A program made the position numbers and the translations under genes. Below, piece after piece: positions 19,564 to 28,003 of a stretch of 64,000 nt of DNA. The notes beneath the pieces were generated by a model. It made no database searches and was not told the DNA's origin. It saw only the letters and a program-made list of their open reading frames with translations. Every line of letters starts with the position of its first letter. Position 1 is the first letter of the stretch. This stretch comes from Moraxella canis (lineage in GTDB: Bacteria > Pseudomonadota > Gammaproteobacteria > Pseudomonadales > Moraxellaceae), in the NCBI RefSeq assembly GCF_002014965.1, contig NZ_MUXT01000009.1, forward strand, positions 137,769 to 201,768. The letters are read 5' to 3'.

Positions 19564-20061
19564 ATGATGAAACATCGCTTGATTACGGTTGGCATAATCT
19601 GTCTTAGTGTGGTCAGCATGGGTATGAATGCTCATGCCAAGAGCATGCCTACGCTCAGCGCCCAAGAAAAGCTCATAGTGGGTACTTGGTTTTGTCAGTC
19701 AGATTATAAAGCTTCTGAATTTCATTTTAACTGGTATGGTTGGATTGAATATTTTGCTGATAAGACTTATACCACGCATCAGGTAGGTAGAGAGGCTTAT
19801 TATGGAGGGATTACTGGTGTCGTGCGCTATAGCGATACTGGCACTTGGTCTGCCGATCGTGATAGATATACCTATATGGCTACCGAAGTCACCAAGCTTG
19901 ATTACTCGCCCATTTTATCCATCATCCCTTATTGGCTTGAGTCTACTGAGTCTACAGGTGAGCGTTATACCATGCGCATTGAGAAGCTTGATAACGATGC
20001 CTTTATTTCTGTGGATGATGAGACAGCGCCGCCTCATCGAGTCGTTTGTCAGCGGATTTGA
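19564..20061 (+). CDS. Hypothetical exported protein
   Basis: The protein has 165 residues with a signal peptide (RLITVGIICLSVVSMGM core, cleavage probably after AHA near residue 26). The mature part starts with KSMPTLSAQEKLIVGTWFC; LIVGTW(F/Y) is reminiscent of lipocalin-like beta-barrel starts, and the rest is rich in Tyr, Trp and alternating hydrophobic residues, fitting a beta-sandwich or barrel. Two Cys (WFCQS and RVVCQRI) could form a disulfide joining the first and last strands. I do not recognise the family. ATG at 19564 or 19567, with AAGGAT upstream. It probably forms a unit of its own between groEL and lgt. Confidence 0.65.
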   Translation: MMKHRLITVGIICLSVVSMGMNAHAKSMPTLSAQEKLIVGTWFCQSDYKASEFHFNWYGWIEYFADKTYTTHQVGREAYYGGITGVVRYSDTGTWSADRDRYTYMATEVTKLDYSPILSIIPYWLESTESTGERYTMRIEKLDNDAFISVDDETAPPHRVVCQRI

Positions 20062-20108
20062 CCAAAATGCGCTGTTTGGTGCGATAAATATAATTTCAAA
20101 AGTGCCAC

Positions 20109-20138
20109 TTAGCAAAATCACCCAAAATCCGCTATAAT
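20109..20138 (+). promoter_or_regulatory. Promoter of lgt-thyA-folA
   Basis: A perfect -10 TATAAT (20133-20138) lies 18 bp downstream of TTAGCA (20109-20114). It is just upstream of the three-gene coupled unit. Confidence 0.5.
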
Positions 20139-20169
20139 AAGCGCAGTTTATTATGAGTATGGATAATAT

Positions 20170-21048
20170 ATGGCAATCGTTCATCCGCAGATTGATCCTG
20201 TCGCCTTAGATTTGGGCGTTGTTGAGCTGCATTGGTATGGCTTGATGTATTTGCTTGCCTTTGCGGCGGCTTATTTTTTGGCATGGGTGCGCACCAAATC
20301 ACGAGCCGATTTTACCACTGAGATGGTGTCGGATTTGGTGTTTTTTGGTTCGGTGGGCGTCATTTTGGGCGGTCGCATCGGCTATGTGATTTTATATAAT
20401 TTTAGTGAATTGATTGCCAATCCTTTGTACTTATTTCGAGTATGGGAAGGGGGCATGAGCTTTCATGGCGGCTTTGTGGGCGTACTGCTTGCCATGTGGT
20501 ATTTTGCACACAAATATAAAAAAGCGCCTTTTACGGTACTTGATTTTATTGCCCCTTGTGTGCCGACAGGCTTATTCTTTGGCAGGATTGGTAATTTTAT
20601 CAATGGCGAGCTTTGGGGCAGGGTATCTCATTCAGATGCGTCGCATTTGATGTATTTTCCGCAGGCTGCCAATGCAGATTTTGAGATGATTCAAGCCAAT
20701 CCTGCCTTGCAGCAGATTGCTGCTGATATTGGTGGATATCTGCTTTTACCGCGCCATCCTTCTCAGTTGTATCAAGCAGCGACCGAAGGTATTTTATTAT
20801 TCATTGTGCTTTGGTGGTTCAGCGCCAAGCCAAGACCGCGCTATGCGGTGTCGGCGATGTTTTTGCTGATCTATGGCTTGAGCCGTTTTACGACAGAGTT
20901 TTTCCGCCAGCCAGATGTGGGTTATGAGCTGATTTTTGGATGGATGAGTAAAGGTCAGCTGTACAGCCTGCCCATGATCGTCATCGGAGTGATTTTGATG
21001 GTGATGGCATATCAAAAACAGATTTATGATTGGAATAAAGCCAAATGA
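20170..21048 (+). CDS. lgt: Prolipoprotein diacylglyceryl transferase
   Basis: Inner-membrane enzyme that moves diacylglycerol from phosphatidylglycerol to the lipobox cysteine of prolipoproteins, the first step of lipoprotein maturation. It has 292 residues (E. coli 291) with seven transmembrane segments. The Lgt signature [16 protein letters not shown] is intact (near residues 136-151), along with [11 protein letters not shown] containing the essential His and GGRIGYV with an essential Arg. The C-terminal RHPSQLYQA segment is also family-typical. It overlaps thyA by 4 bases (ATGA), the same gene order as E. coli. It serves the lipoproteins found in this window (ApbE, LptM, the 55.7 kb protein). 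Confidence 0.97.
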   Translation: MAIVHPQIDPVALDLGVVELHWYGLMYLLAFAAAYFLAWVRTKSRADFTTEMVSDLVFFGSVGVILGGRIGYVILYNFSELIANPLYLFRVWEGGMSFHGGFVGVLLAMWYFAHKYKKAPFTVLDFIAPCVPTGLFFGRIGNFINGELWGRVSHSDASHLMYFPQAANADFEMIQANPALQQIAADIGGYLLLPRHPSQLYQAATEGILLFIVLWWFSAKPRPRYAVSAMFLLIYGLSRFTTEFFRQPDVGYELIFGWMSKGQLYSLPMIVIGVILMVMAYQKQIYDWNKAK

Positions 21049-21884
21049 AGCAATATCTTGAATTATTACAGCATATTTTGGATCAAGGCGCGGACAAAGG
21101 CGACCGTACAGGCACAGGCACGCGTTCGGTCTTTGGCTATCAGATGCGCTTTGATTTGGCAAAAGGCTTTCCGCTGCTCACCACCAAAAAAGTGCACATG
21201 AAATCCATCACTCATGAGCTTTTATGGTTTTTAAAGGGTGAAACTAATACCGACTATCTGAGCGCCAATCAGGTGACGATCTGGGATGAATGGGCGACGC
21301 CAGAGCAGACGGCGCGATTTGGTAGGCAGGCGGGTGACTTAGGTCCAGTATATGGTCATCAGTGGCGAAATTTTGGCGCAACCAAAGATCATGATGGCTA
21401 TAATGATGATGGATTTGATCAGATTTCGTGGCTTATCAATGAAATTAAGACCAATCCCAATTCGCGCCGTTTGATCGTATCAGGATGGAATCCGAGCGAA
21501 GCTGCCCAAGTGGCGTTGCCACCTTGCCATACTTTGTTTCAGTTTTTTGTGGTCGATGGTAAATTGTCTTGTCAGCTGTATCAGCGCAGCGCGGATGTGT
21601 TTTTGGGCGTGCCTTTTAATATCGCAAGTTATGCGTTATTAACGCATATGATCGCACAGGTATGCGATTTGCAGGTGGGCGAATTTGTGTGGACAGGCGG
21701 TGATACGCATCTTTACCAAAACCACTTTGAACAAGCCAAGCTTCAGCTAAACCGTGAGCCATTGGCGCTTTGCACGCTCAAGCTCAATCCAGCCGTCAAA
21801 GATATTTTTGAATTCACCTTTGACGATATTCAGATTGTCAATTATCACGCCCATCCAGCCATCAAAGCGGAAGTGGCAGTATGA
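21045..21884 (+). CDS. thyA: Thymidylate synthase
   Basis: Converts dUMP and methylene-tetrahydrofolate to dTMP and dihydrofolate. The protein has 279 residues; E. coli has 264 and the extra length lies mostly around residues 82-125 ([15 protein letters not shown] and [13 protein letters not shown]). The catalytic Cys is Cys161 in [12 protein letters not shown]; phosphate-binding Arg21 is in DRTGTGT and Arg141-Arg142 are in [12 protein letters not shown]. It starts on an ATGA overlap with lgt and ends on an ATGA overlap with folA, so the three are translationally coupled; dihydrofolate made by ThyA is the substrate of FolA. Confidence 0.97.
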   Translation: MKQYLELLQHILDQGADKGDRTGTGTRSVFGYQMRFDLAKGFPLLTTKKVHMKSITHELLWFLKGETNTDYLSANQVTIWDEWATPEQTARFGRQAGDLGPVYGHQWRNFGATKDHDGYNDDGFDQISWLINEIKTNPNSRRLIVSGWNPSEAAQVALPPCHTLFQFFVVDGKLSCQLYQRSADVFLGVPFNIASYALLTHMIAQVCDLQVGEFVWTGGDTHLYQNHFEQAKLQLNREPLALCTLKLNPAVKDIFEFTFDDIQIVNYHAHPAIKAEVAV

Positions 21885-22402
21885 GCGACGATATCAAAAT
21901 TGTGCATGTTGTTGCGATGAGTCAAAATCGCGCCATTGGTAAGGACAATCAGCTGCTTTGGCACATCCCTGCTGATCTGCAGCATTTTAAGCGCATGACT
22001 GATGGTGGGGCGATCATCATGGGGCGTAAGACGTTTGAGTCGCTGCCCCGATTATTGCCAAATCGGGCACACTATGTCATCACGCGCCAGCCGATTCATT
22101 ATGACGGCGCCATCACGGCTCAGTCACTTCAAGATGCCATCATGCTTGCCAAAGCTTATGCCCAGACTAAAGACCAAGATAAAATCTTTATCATCGGTGG
22201 CGGCGAGATATATGCCCAAAGCTTAGATATGGCAGATACACTCGAGATCACCGAAGTTGATACGGTCATTGAAGGGGATGCCTTTTATCCTGAGATTGAT
22301 GAGAAATTCATAAAAACAGACGAAACGAAGGTTTTTGATTGTGATAAAAGTGGGCTTAGATTTCGCTTCACCACATGGCAAAAAAATATCACAGTAACCT
22401 AA
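21881..22402 (+). CDS. folA: Dihydrofolate reductase
   Basis: Reduces dihydrofolate to tetrahydrofolate with NADPH; target of trimethoprim. It has 173 residues against 159 in E. coli. Visible marks: [20 protein letters not shown] with the catalytic acid at Asp32 ([11 protein letters not shown]), NADPH loop [12 protein letters not shown], and the second nucleotide motif [11 protein letters not shown]. The extra residues are spread over loops. It is coupled to thyA. The order thyA-folA is common in bacteria but differs from E. coli, where folA is elsewhere. Confidence 0.95.
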   Translation: MSDDIKIVHVVAMSQNRAIGKDNQLLWHIPADLQHFKRMTDGGAIIMGRKTFESLPRLLPNRAHYVITRQPIHYDGAITAQSLQDAIMLAKAYAQTKDQDKIFIIGGGEIYAQSLDMADTLEITEVDTVIEGDAFYPEIDEKFIKTDETKVFDCDKSGLRFRFTTWQKNITVT

Positions 22403-22450
22403 AACCCATCCATTTAATTTTTGCTTAACTCATTTCAAAAGAGGCACACA

Positions 22451-23494
22451 ATGCGCCACGCCCCCATAGCCATCATGACGGCTGTCATGCTGACGGCTTG
22501 TAGCCAGCAATCAACTTATCAGACCATCAGCGGCGAAACCATGGGCACAAGCTATCATATCCGTTTTGAACATGCGGATAATGCCAGTGATGCCGTAAAG
22601 ATTCAAGCCACCATTGATGAGCGTCTCAAAGCCATCAATGACAGCATGTCCACTTACCAAGAAAATAGCACCATCAGCCGATTTAATCGCCTGCCTGCTG
22701 GCGAAAGCTTGATGATTGATGATGATTTTGTGCAGGTGCTTAGCGACAGCCTGACTGTCTATGAAGCATCGCACCATGCATTTGACCCAACGGTGTACCC
22801 TTTGGTTGAGCTGTGGGGATTTGGCAGTCGGATGAGCATTGAGCGCTTGCAATCACCGCCTAAGGCAGATGAGCTTGCCGATGCCAAGCGCTTGGTGGGG
22901 CTTGAAAAAGTGATGCTAAACGGGCATGAGCTGAGCAAAACAGTGGACGGTGTTGGGCTTGATTTTTCTGCCATCGCCAAAGGCTATGCGGTAGATGTGA
23001 TCGCTGATACTTTGCATGATCATTATGGCGTTGTCAATTATATGGTAGAGATTGGTGGCGAGGTGGCGACTTTGGGCGTCAATGACAAAGGCAAGCCTTG
23101 GATGCTTGGCATTGATGCACCTGTTATTGATAGTAGCGTTGCCAGTAGATCTGTTTTGACCACTTTGACGCAGCCTGTCGGTGAGCCCATGCGTTTGGCG
23201 ACATCGGGCGGCTATCGTAACTCAGTGGAGTATGATGGCGTGCGTTTTAGCCATACCATCCACCCTGTGTCAGGCGAACCTGTGGCAAATAATGCGCCCA
23301 GTGTGACCGTGCTGCATCAGACAGTGGCATTGGCAGACGCTTGGGCGACGGCTTTGACAGCATTGCCATACCCTGAGGCTTTGGCGCTTGCTGATGCTCA
23401 AGGTCTGATGGCGATGTTCGTGATTGAAAATTCAACCAAAACAGGCTTTGAAATCGTGCAAACAGCTTCAATGAAACAAAAATTTGCCAAATAG
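22451..23494 (+). CDS. apbE: FAD:protein FMN transferase (ApbE), lipoprotein
   Basis: Attaches FMN by a phosphoester bond to Thr residues of target flavoproteins, notably NqrB and NqrC. The start at ATG 22451 is supported by AAAAGAGGCACACA; a TTG frame from 22421 is rejected. The lipobox LTAC (Cys near residue 17) anchors it to the periplasmic face of the membrane. Family marks: ETMGTSYHIRFE near the start, FSAIAKGYAVD, YMVEIGGEV, ATSGGYRNSVE and SHTIHPVSGEPV. It has 347 residues, near the usual 340. In many bacteria apbE follows nqrF; here it stands about 25 kb away from nqrABCDEF. Flavinylation of the local NQR pump is its expected job. Confidence 0.93.
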   Translation: MRHAPIAIMTAVMLTACSQQSTYQTISGETMGTSYHIRFEHADNASDAVKIQATIDERLKAINDSMSTYQENSTISRFNRLPAGESLMIDDDFVQVLSDSLTVYEASHHAFDPTVYPLVELWGFGSRMSIERLQSPPKADELADAKRLVGLEKVMLNGHELSKTVDGVGLDFSAIAKGYAVDVIADTLHDHYGVVNYMVEIGGEVATLGVNDKGKPWMLGIDAPVIDSSVASRSVLTTLTQPVGEPMRLATSGGYRNSVEYDGVRFSHTIHPVSGEPVANNAPSVTVLHQTVALADAWATALTALPYPEALALADAQGLMAMFVIENSTKTGFEIVQTASMKQKFAK

Positions 23495-23567
23495 ATCCTC
23501 GTCATTGCACGGATGGCACTTTTGAATTACAATAATGATCACGATTAAAAAAAACTGAAGGTTTGAT

Positions 23568-24014
23568 ATGGCTAATTTTTCACCCAGTATCAATTTTGCC
23601 AAGCGCTGGCTTGCCACACCGTCCGAAGCGCGCACTGCCATTTACCAAGAGCTTGATGATATTATTGATCTGCTTGACAGTGAGCTTTTGGTGAAGGATT
23701 TTCGTTTTCAGCACGAAGATTTTGATGCTGCTGTCGCCCAAGGTATGCAAAAAAACAGCGATTCTGCATCAGCCAACCGATTGATTCATACCATTGAGAC
23801 CACTTCTTTGAAAGATGATGACGCCAAAGTGCTTGAGTCACCGAATGTCGATGAGCTAGAAGCTCGCTTGATTCAGAGCATGTCTGGGCAGATCGATGAA
23901 TTTTTGGGTGAGCACATGGCTCAGCTTTCTGAAGATTTACGCGCTTGGGTAAAAGTGGCGGTGCGTCATGAACTGGCGAATTATCAGTCTGAAGAGCCGA
24001 CTTCCCAAGAATAA
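23568..24014 (+). CDS. Conserved-looking hypothetical protein
   Basis: The protein has 148 residues, is acidic and has no signal peptide or membrane segment. It begins MANFSPSINFAKRWLATPSEARTAI (seen in two parts: FSPSINFAKRWLATPSEAR) and is mostly predicted helical, with a charged middle (about residues 60-100) that may be disordered and a C-terminal helix around QLSEDLRAWVKVAVRHELANY. I do not recognise the family. The ATG at 23568 has CTGAAGGTTTGAT upstream. Helix-loop-helix composition suggests a small cytoplasmic adaptor, but this is only a guess. It lies between apbE and the ubiquinone hydroxylase gene with 65-75 bp gaps. Confidence 0.7.
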   Translation: MANFSPSINFAKRWLATPSEARTAIYQELDDIIDLLDSELLVKDFRFQHEDFDAAVAQGMQKNSDSASANRLIHTIETTSLKDDDAKVLESPNVDELEARLIQSMSGQIDEFLGEHMAQLSEDLRAWVKVAVRHELANYQSEEPTSQE

Positions 24015-24079
24015 ATGATTAAAATAAAAACGACTTGCTTTGGCGATCTTGCTAAAGCCAATCTATGATAGAGAGATTT

Positions 24080-25276
24080 ATGAGCGACAGTGCCCATCAC
24101 AGTGACATTATTATCGTGGGAGCAGGTCCAGCAGGTCTTGCGTTTTGTCGATTTTTTAAGGGCAGCGATCTGCGTTTGACCCTGATCGAAAAAGCGCCAT
24201 TGACAGCCTTACAAAACCCTGCTTACGATGGTCGCGAGATTGCTCTGACCAACACCTCCAAAGAAATTCTACAAAATTTGGGTGCTTGGCAAAGATTTAA
24301 CCCTGATGAGATTTACCCCCTAAAAGATGCCAAGGTGTATAGTGGTCATCTAAACTATGCCCTGCATTTTCAAGTACCCAAATTGATGCACTTACAGCGT
24401 TCGCTGGATCGGCTTGGAAATTTAATTTCTAATCATAATATCAAAAAAGCACTGTACGATGAAGTGGCAACGATGGATAATGTCACGCTCATTACCGATG
24501 CGACCGTAACGGATGTCAATACAGATGATAATAAAGCCTGTGTGACCTTGATGGATGGCAGACAGCTACAGGCAGATCTTGTGATCGCTGCAGACAGCCG
24601 CCTATCTGGTGTGCGGCGTATGCTCGGCATTGGGGCGCAGATGCATGACTTTGGGCGTACCGTCATTGTCTTTCGTGTCACCCATCCGCTGTCAAACCAT
24701 GCCACTGCCCAAGAGTGCTTTTTATATGGTCGTACTTTGGCGCTGCTGCCACTGAATGATACGATGACCAACTGTGTCATCACCCTCGATAATACGCAAG
24801 CAGATGAGCTATTAAAACTTAGCCCTGAGCAGCTGGCTCACGAAGCCCAAAGAATGTTTGGTGATCGATTTGGTGCATTTACCATCGCTGGTAGTGTGCA
24901 CCATTACCCACTGATGGGCGTGCATGCACATAGGTTCAATGCCAATCGGGCAGCGCTTATAGGTGACGCAGCGGTAGGCATGCATCCTGTGACTGCGCAC
25001 GGCTATAACCTGGGTCTGCTCAGCGCCAACACTTTGGCGCCGCTGATTTTGCAGGCGCACCGCCGTGGCTTGGATATTGGCTCAAATCAGCTGCTATCTA
25101 CCTATAATTGTCGCCATCAGGCGCACACCAGACCCTTATATCATGGCACCAATGCGATGGTAACCTTGTTTACAACCGATACGCCGCCCATGCGTGCGGT
25201 GCGTGATTTGGCTTTGCGCGTCAGTAATAACCTTCCCCCAGTCAAGCACTGGATCGCCAAACAACTCGTGGGTTAA
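24080..25276 (+). CDS. UbiH/UbiF/VisC-family FAD-dependent hydroxylase, possibly UbiM
   Basis: Aerobic flavin monooxygenase of ubiquinone biosynthesis. It has 398 residues from the ATG at 24080, chosen because AGAGAGATTT precedes it; an ATG at 24065 in the same frame lacks a ribosome binding site. The N-terminal FAD fingerprint is IIVGAGPAGLAFCRFF (near residue 11), the middle has the DG-like LQADLVIAADSRLSGVRR, and the second FAD motif is GDAAVGMHPVTAHGYNLGL. UbiH, UbiF and UbiI normally have GDAAHxxHPxAGQGxN at this place; the AVGMHPVTAHGYN form recalls UbiM, a variant hydroxylase reported in Neisseria and others. The UbiM assignment is from memory and needs a search. Confidence 0.75.
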   Translation: MSDSAHHSDIIIVGAGPAGLAFCRFFKGSDLRLTLIEKAPLTALQNPAYDGREIALTNTSKEILQNLGAWQRFNPDEIYPLKDAKVYSGHLNYALHFQVPKLMHLQRSLDRLGNLISNHNIKKALYDEVATMDNVTLITDATVTDVNTDDNKACVTLMDGRQLQADLVIAADSRLSGVRRMLGIGAQMHDFGRTVIVFRVTHPLSNHATAQECFLYGRTLALLPLNDTMTNCVITLDNTQADELLKLSPEQLAHEAQRMFGDRFGAFTIAGSVHHYPLMGVHAHRFNANRAALIGDAAVGMHPVTAHGYNLGLLSANTLAPLILQAHRRGLDIGSNQLLSTYNCRHQAHTRPLYHGTNAMVTLFTTDTPPMRAVRDLALRVSNNLPPVKHWIAKQLVG

Positions 25277-25307
25277 ACTGCCCAGTTCTGACACTGCCAT
25301 AGCTACT

Positions 25308-25341
25308 AAAAAGGTCAAAATGATTAGATTTTGACCTTTTT
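25308..25341 (+). terminator. Terminator after the Ubi hydroxylase gene
   Basis: A perfect 14-bp stem, AAAAAGGTCAAAAT (25308-25321) and ATTTTGACCTTTTT (25328-25341). Confidence 0.88.
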
Positions 25342-25692
25342 GCTTCAATATCGACCTAGATATGCTGTGGATAAGCCTGTGGATAGTTTGTGTATAAAGT
25401 ATCTTTATAATAATATCCAAATCTATATTATGACAATCGCGTGAAACAAGGCGTTCTATATTATCGTTATTTTATCATTTTAACTAATAAAAAATTTAAT
25501 ATAACTATATCATTTAAACTGATGAATAGGCTTATCCTTGGGTTTATAAGGCTTAGCAGGGTTTTCCCCATAAACTGTGGATAACTTAAGATACTGAGCT
25601 GATTTATGATAAGTAAAGCAAGTCGTATCAAGCGATGACATAGAATTGAACAAAATTTAATCAAATTGTAATTTTAAAAATAATATGATAAA

Positions 25693-25705
25693 AATCAATA
25701 ATTTA
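25693..25705 (+). promoter_or_regulatory. Exact IHF consensus site inside the DnaA-box region
   Basis: AATCAATAATTTA fits WATCAANNNNTTR at every position. In DNA this AT-rich a chance match is not rare, so its value comes from lying between the DnaA-box clusters. Confidence 0.4.
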
Positions 25706-25856
25706 TAAAATTTTTGTTTGACAGTTTGATGAAATATTGACAAAATTTTCAAAATATTATCCGAAATTTTTTGATAAAAAGGTTTCACGATATCAATAAA
25801 ATTTTGTGGAAAAAATTGTGGATAACTTTGAAAATTAGACTGTTAAGCCATGATGA

Positions 25857-26837
25857 TTACTTTGAGCGATGCGCACGGGGATGGGCATGATCATAGACTC
25901 TCGTGAGTGCGCCAAAGTCAACATGCGTGTAGATTTGAGTGGTGCTGATATTTTGGTGACCAAGCATCTCTTGAATGGCGCGTAGATCGCCGCTGGATGA
26001 CAGCACATGAGAAGCGAAGCAGTGACGCAGCATGTGCGGGTACATATTCAGCTCAATACCTGCCATGGCGGCGCACGCTTTTAGGCGAAGCTGTATCGCG
26101 CGCGTACTCAGGCGAGTGCCGTGGCGTTCACTGATAAACAGCGCATCCGAATTTTGTTCTTGCCATAAGTCGCGATGGGGCAGGTAGTCTTGAAGGGCGA
26201 TGAGGGCCTTTTTGCCGACAGGGACTTGGCGAGTTTTGTTGCCTTTACCTAATACGCGTACGATGCCGGTGTCAAAATTAACATCACCCACATTTAAGCC
26301 TGCAAGCTCAGACAGACGAAGTCCGCTACTATACATCAGCTCAAACATTGCCTTATCGCGTACCCACAAGCGCGCCTTGGCTGCATCTTCGGGCATTTTT
26401 TGGTCAAGTAGCTGCTGTATGAGCATCTCGTCAGCGACAGTGGGCAGTTTTCGAGGTGCGGATTTGATTTTATAGCCGGTGGCGGGGTTGGATGCAAGAG
26501 CGCCTTGCTTGATCAAAAATTGATAAAAAATCCGAATGGCAGATAGGCTAAGCTTGGCACTGATTGGTTTTATTTGTGCTTCTTCTAAACGGGTGCCAAA
26601 AAATCGGATCAGGTCTTGGCGGCGGCAAGCCAATGGATCACCGTTAAGATATTTGTCAGACGCCACAAAATTTAAAAACTGTATCAAGGCTGTTTGATAA
26701 GTTTTGATGGTGCGCTCAGAGTAATTTTGTAGTCTTAGCTCATCACACCAAGATGATAAATAACCCCAAGCAGCTGAGTTTGGGTCTGCTTGGGGACTAG
26801 GATGGGTGGGCGCGACGAGATGCGACAGCCTGCTCAT
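25857..26837 (-). CDS. xerC: Tyrosine recombinase XerC
   Basis: Acts with XerD at dif to resolve chromosome dimers. It has 326 residues (E. coli XerC 298); the extra is mainly a non-conserved N-terminal 25-30 residues. The N-terminal SAM-like DNA-binding domain spans about 25-115 (NYSERTIKTYQTALIQFLNF). The catalytic set is complete: Arg174 (SGLRLSEL), Lys198 (GKGNKTRQVP), His268 and Arg271 (HMLRHCFASH), His294 (LGHQNIST) and nucleophile Tyr303 (IYTHVD). Its ATG shares one base with the stop of dapF (TGATG), so the two are coupled; dapF-xerC linkage is widespread in gammaproteobacteria, which argues against a phage integrase. The gene ends next to the DnaA-box region. Confidence 0.93.
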   Translation of the reverse strand: MSRLSHLVAPTHPSPQADPNSAAWGYLSSWCDELRLQNYSERTIKTYQTALIQFLNFVASDKYLNGDPLACRRQDLIRFFGTRLEEAQIKPISAKLSLSAIRIFYQFLIKQGALASNPATGYKIKSAPRKLPTVADEMLIQQLLDQKMPEDAAKARLWVRDKAMFELMYSSGLRLSELAGLNVGDVNFDTGIVRVLGKGNKTRQVPVGKKALIALQDYLPHRDLWQEQNSDALFISERHGTRLSTRAIQLRLKACAAMAGIELNMYPHMLRHCFASHVLSSSGDLRAIQEMLGHQNISTTQIYTHVDFGALTRVYDHAHPRAHRSK

Positions 26838-27736
26838 CAGTAAACATCATCCGCATTTGGATCAAGCTTGATGCCGGCAGATGCCGCCAAACCATCTGGG
26901 CTAAATACACCTTCATATACAAAGGCAGTCGGTCCAGTCATAATCAAAGAGTAGCCATCTTGCCAACGAATCGCCAAGCTACCGCCGTATAACTGAGCGC
27001 GAATATCCACCCCTTCATCCAGCCAGCCTTCACGAATACCTGTCGCAACAGAAGCACAAGCGCCCGTACCACAGGCTTGGGTTTCGCCGACACCGCGCTC
27101 ATAGACGCGAATTCGCACATGACGCTGATTGATCACTTGGACGAAGTTGACATTGACTCTTTCGGGAAATGCTTCGTGCGACTCGATGAGCTTACCCAAT
27201 CTTTCTACATCGGCAGTCAAGACATCATCGACCTTGATGATCGCGTGCGGATTGCCCATGTTGGCGACATACAGCTGAACTGGTGTGCCATCGACATCCA
27301 AGCGATAAGCGCGACCGACTTTTGTGATGGTTTTTGGGGTGAAGGGAATTTGGTCAGGCTCAAATTTGGGCTTACCCATGTCTACTTGTACCCAGCCATA
27401 GCGATCGGTGCTTAAGACGATGACGCCGCTTGAAGTTTCGACGCGTAAGCGCTGCTTAAAAGACAGTTTTCTGGCTTGTACAAATGAAGCAAAACACCGA
27501 GCGCCGTTTCCGCATTGGGAGACTTCAGAACCATCTGCATTGAAAATCCGATATTTAAAATCAATATCTGGACGACTTGGTGGCTCAACAATTAATAATT
27601 GATCAAATCCCACTCCAATCCGTCGATCGGCAAGTAGGCGAATTAGTTCGGGAGTCAGTGTCATGCGCTGGGTAACCAGATCAATCACCATGAAATCGTT
27701 GCCCAGTCCATGCATTTTTGTAAATTCTATGAGCAT
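26837..27736 (-). CDS. dapF: Diaminopimelate epimerase
   Basis: Interconverts LL- and meso-diaminopimelate, the precursor of lysine and peptidoglycan. It has 299 residues (E. coli 274), the excess being C-terminal. The two catalytic cysteines are Cys75 (NADGSEVSQCGNGAR) and Cys222 (GETQACGTGACAS). The start MLIEFTKMHGLGNDFMVID is the family N-terminus. The upstream neighbour is lysA, which uses meso-DAP, but lysA ends at its own terminator and dapF has its own 5' region containing an inverted repeat (27833-27866), so dapF-xerC may be a separate unit. Confidence 0.95.
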   Translation of the reverse strand: MLIEFTKMHGLGNDFMVIDLVTQRMTLTPELIRLLADRRIGVGFDQLLIVEPPSRPDIDFKYRIFNADGSEVSQCGNGARCFASFVQARKLSFKQRLRVETSSGVIVLSTDRYGWVQVDMGKPKFEPDQIPFTPKTITKVGRAYRLDVDGTPVQLYVANMGNPHAIIKVDDVLTADVERLGKLIESHEAFPERVNVNFVQVINQRHVRIRVYERGVGETQACGTGACASVATGIREGWLDEGVDIRAQLYGGSLAIRWQDGYSLIMTGPTAFVYEGVFSPDGLAASAGIKLDPNADDVY

Positions 27737-27832
27737 TGGTCTGTCCTTATTTTTATTTATACCACTTGTATCTTAACATGAAAACAGCGTGGTGGCTAAT
27801 GATTTTATGGGGATGATTGATGAAAAATAAAT

Positions 27833-27866
27833 GACAATATTGGACAGTATTAGTTTAATATTGTCC
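27833..27866. repeat. Inverted repeat upstream of dapF, possible operator
   Basis: Three related half-sites: GACAATATT (27833-27841), GGACAGTATTA (27842-27852), and in reverse TAATATTGTCC (27856-27866). The last two form an 11-bp inverted repeat with one mismatch around GTT. The site lies about 100 bases before the dapF start. A regulator binding it is inferred, not known. Confidence 0.45.
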
Positions 27867-27962
27867 ATAAAATTTAATAAAATTATTAAAAAATTAATAT
27901 CAATAACTTGCATTGAATCAGTCATTAAAAGCTTGGGATATCAGCCTTGATTGGGGAATCAA

Positions 27963-27988
27963 AAAATGCCCTGAAAATTCAGAGCATT
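27963..27988 (-). terminator. Terminator after lysA
   Basis: On the minus strand AAATGCTCTGA, TTT loop region, TCAGGGCATTTTTT; the stem includes G-U pairs and ends in a T run. Confidence 0.75.
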
Positions 27989-28003
27989 TGTCATGGGTGT
28001 GAT

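Larger units (their letters stand above)
25277..25856. other. AT-rich 580-bp region with DnaA-box cluster: candidate oriC or DnaA-titration locus
   Basis: No gene is seen here. After a terminator (25308-25341) come DnaA boxes in the orientation TGTGGATAA: perfect copies at 25366-25374, 25576-25584 and 25817-25825; copies with one mismatch at 25378-25386 (TGTGGATAG), 25389-25397 (TGTGTATAA) and 25805-25813 (TGTGGAAAA). Three lie within 32 bp on the left and two within 21 bp on the right. Between them is a strongly AT-rich stretch (about 25590-25800) that could be an unwinding element, with an exact IHF consensus at 25693-25705. No dnaA, dnaN, rpmH or gidA/mnmG is adjacent, so origin versus regulatory locus (datA or DARS type) is open. 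Confidence 0.6.

Noticed and set aside
25857..26837. Tyrosine recombinase as a sign of an integrated mobile element
   Set aside because: It is coupled to dapF in the conserved dapF-xerC arrangement and carries the XerC pattern; no att repeats or phage genes are near.
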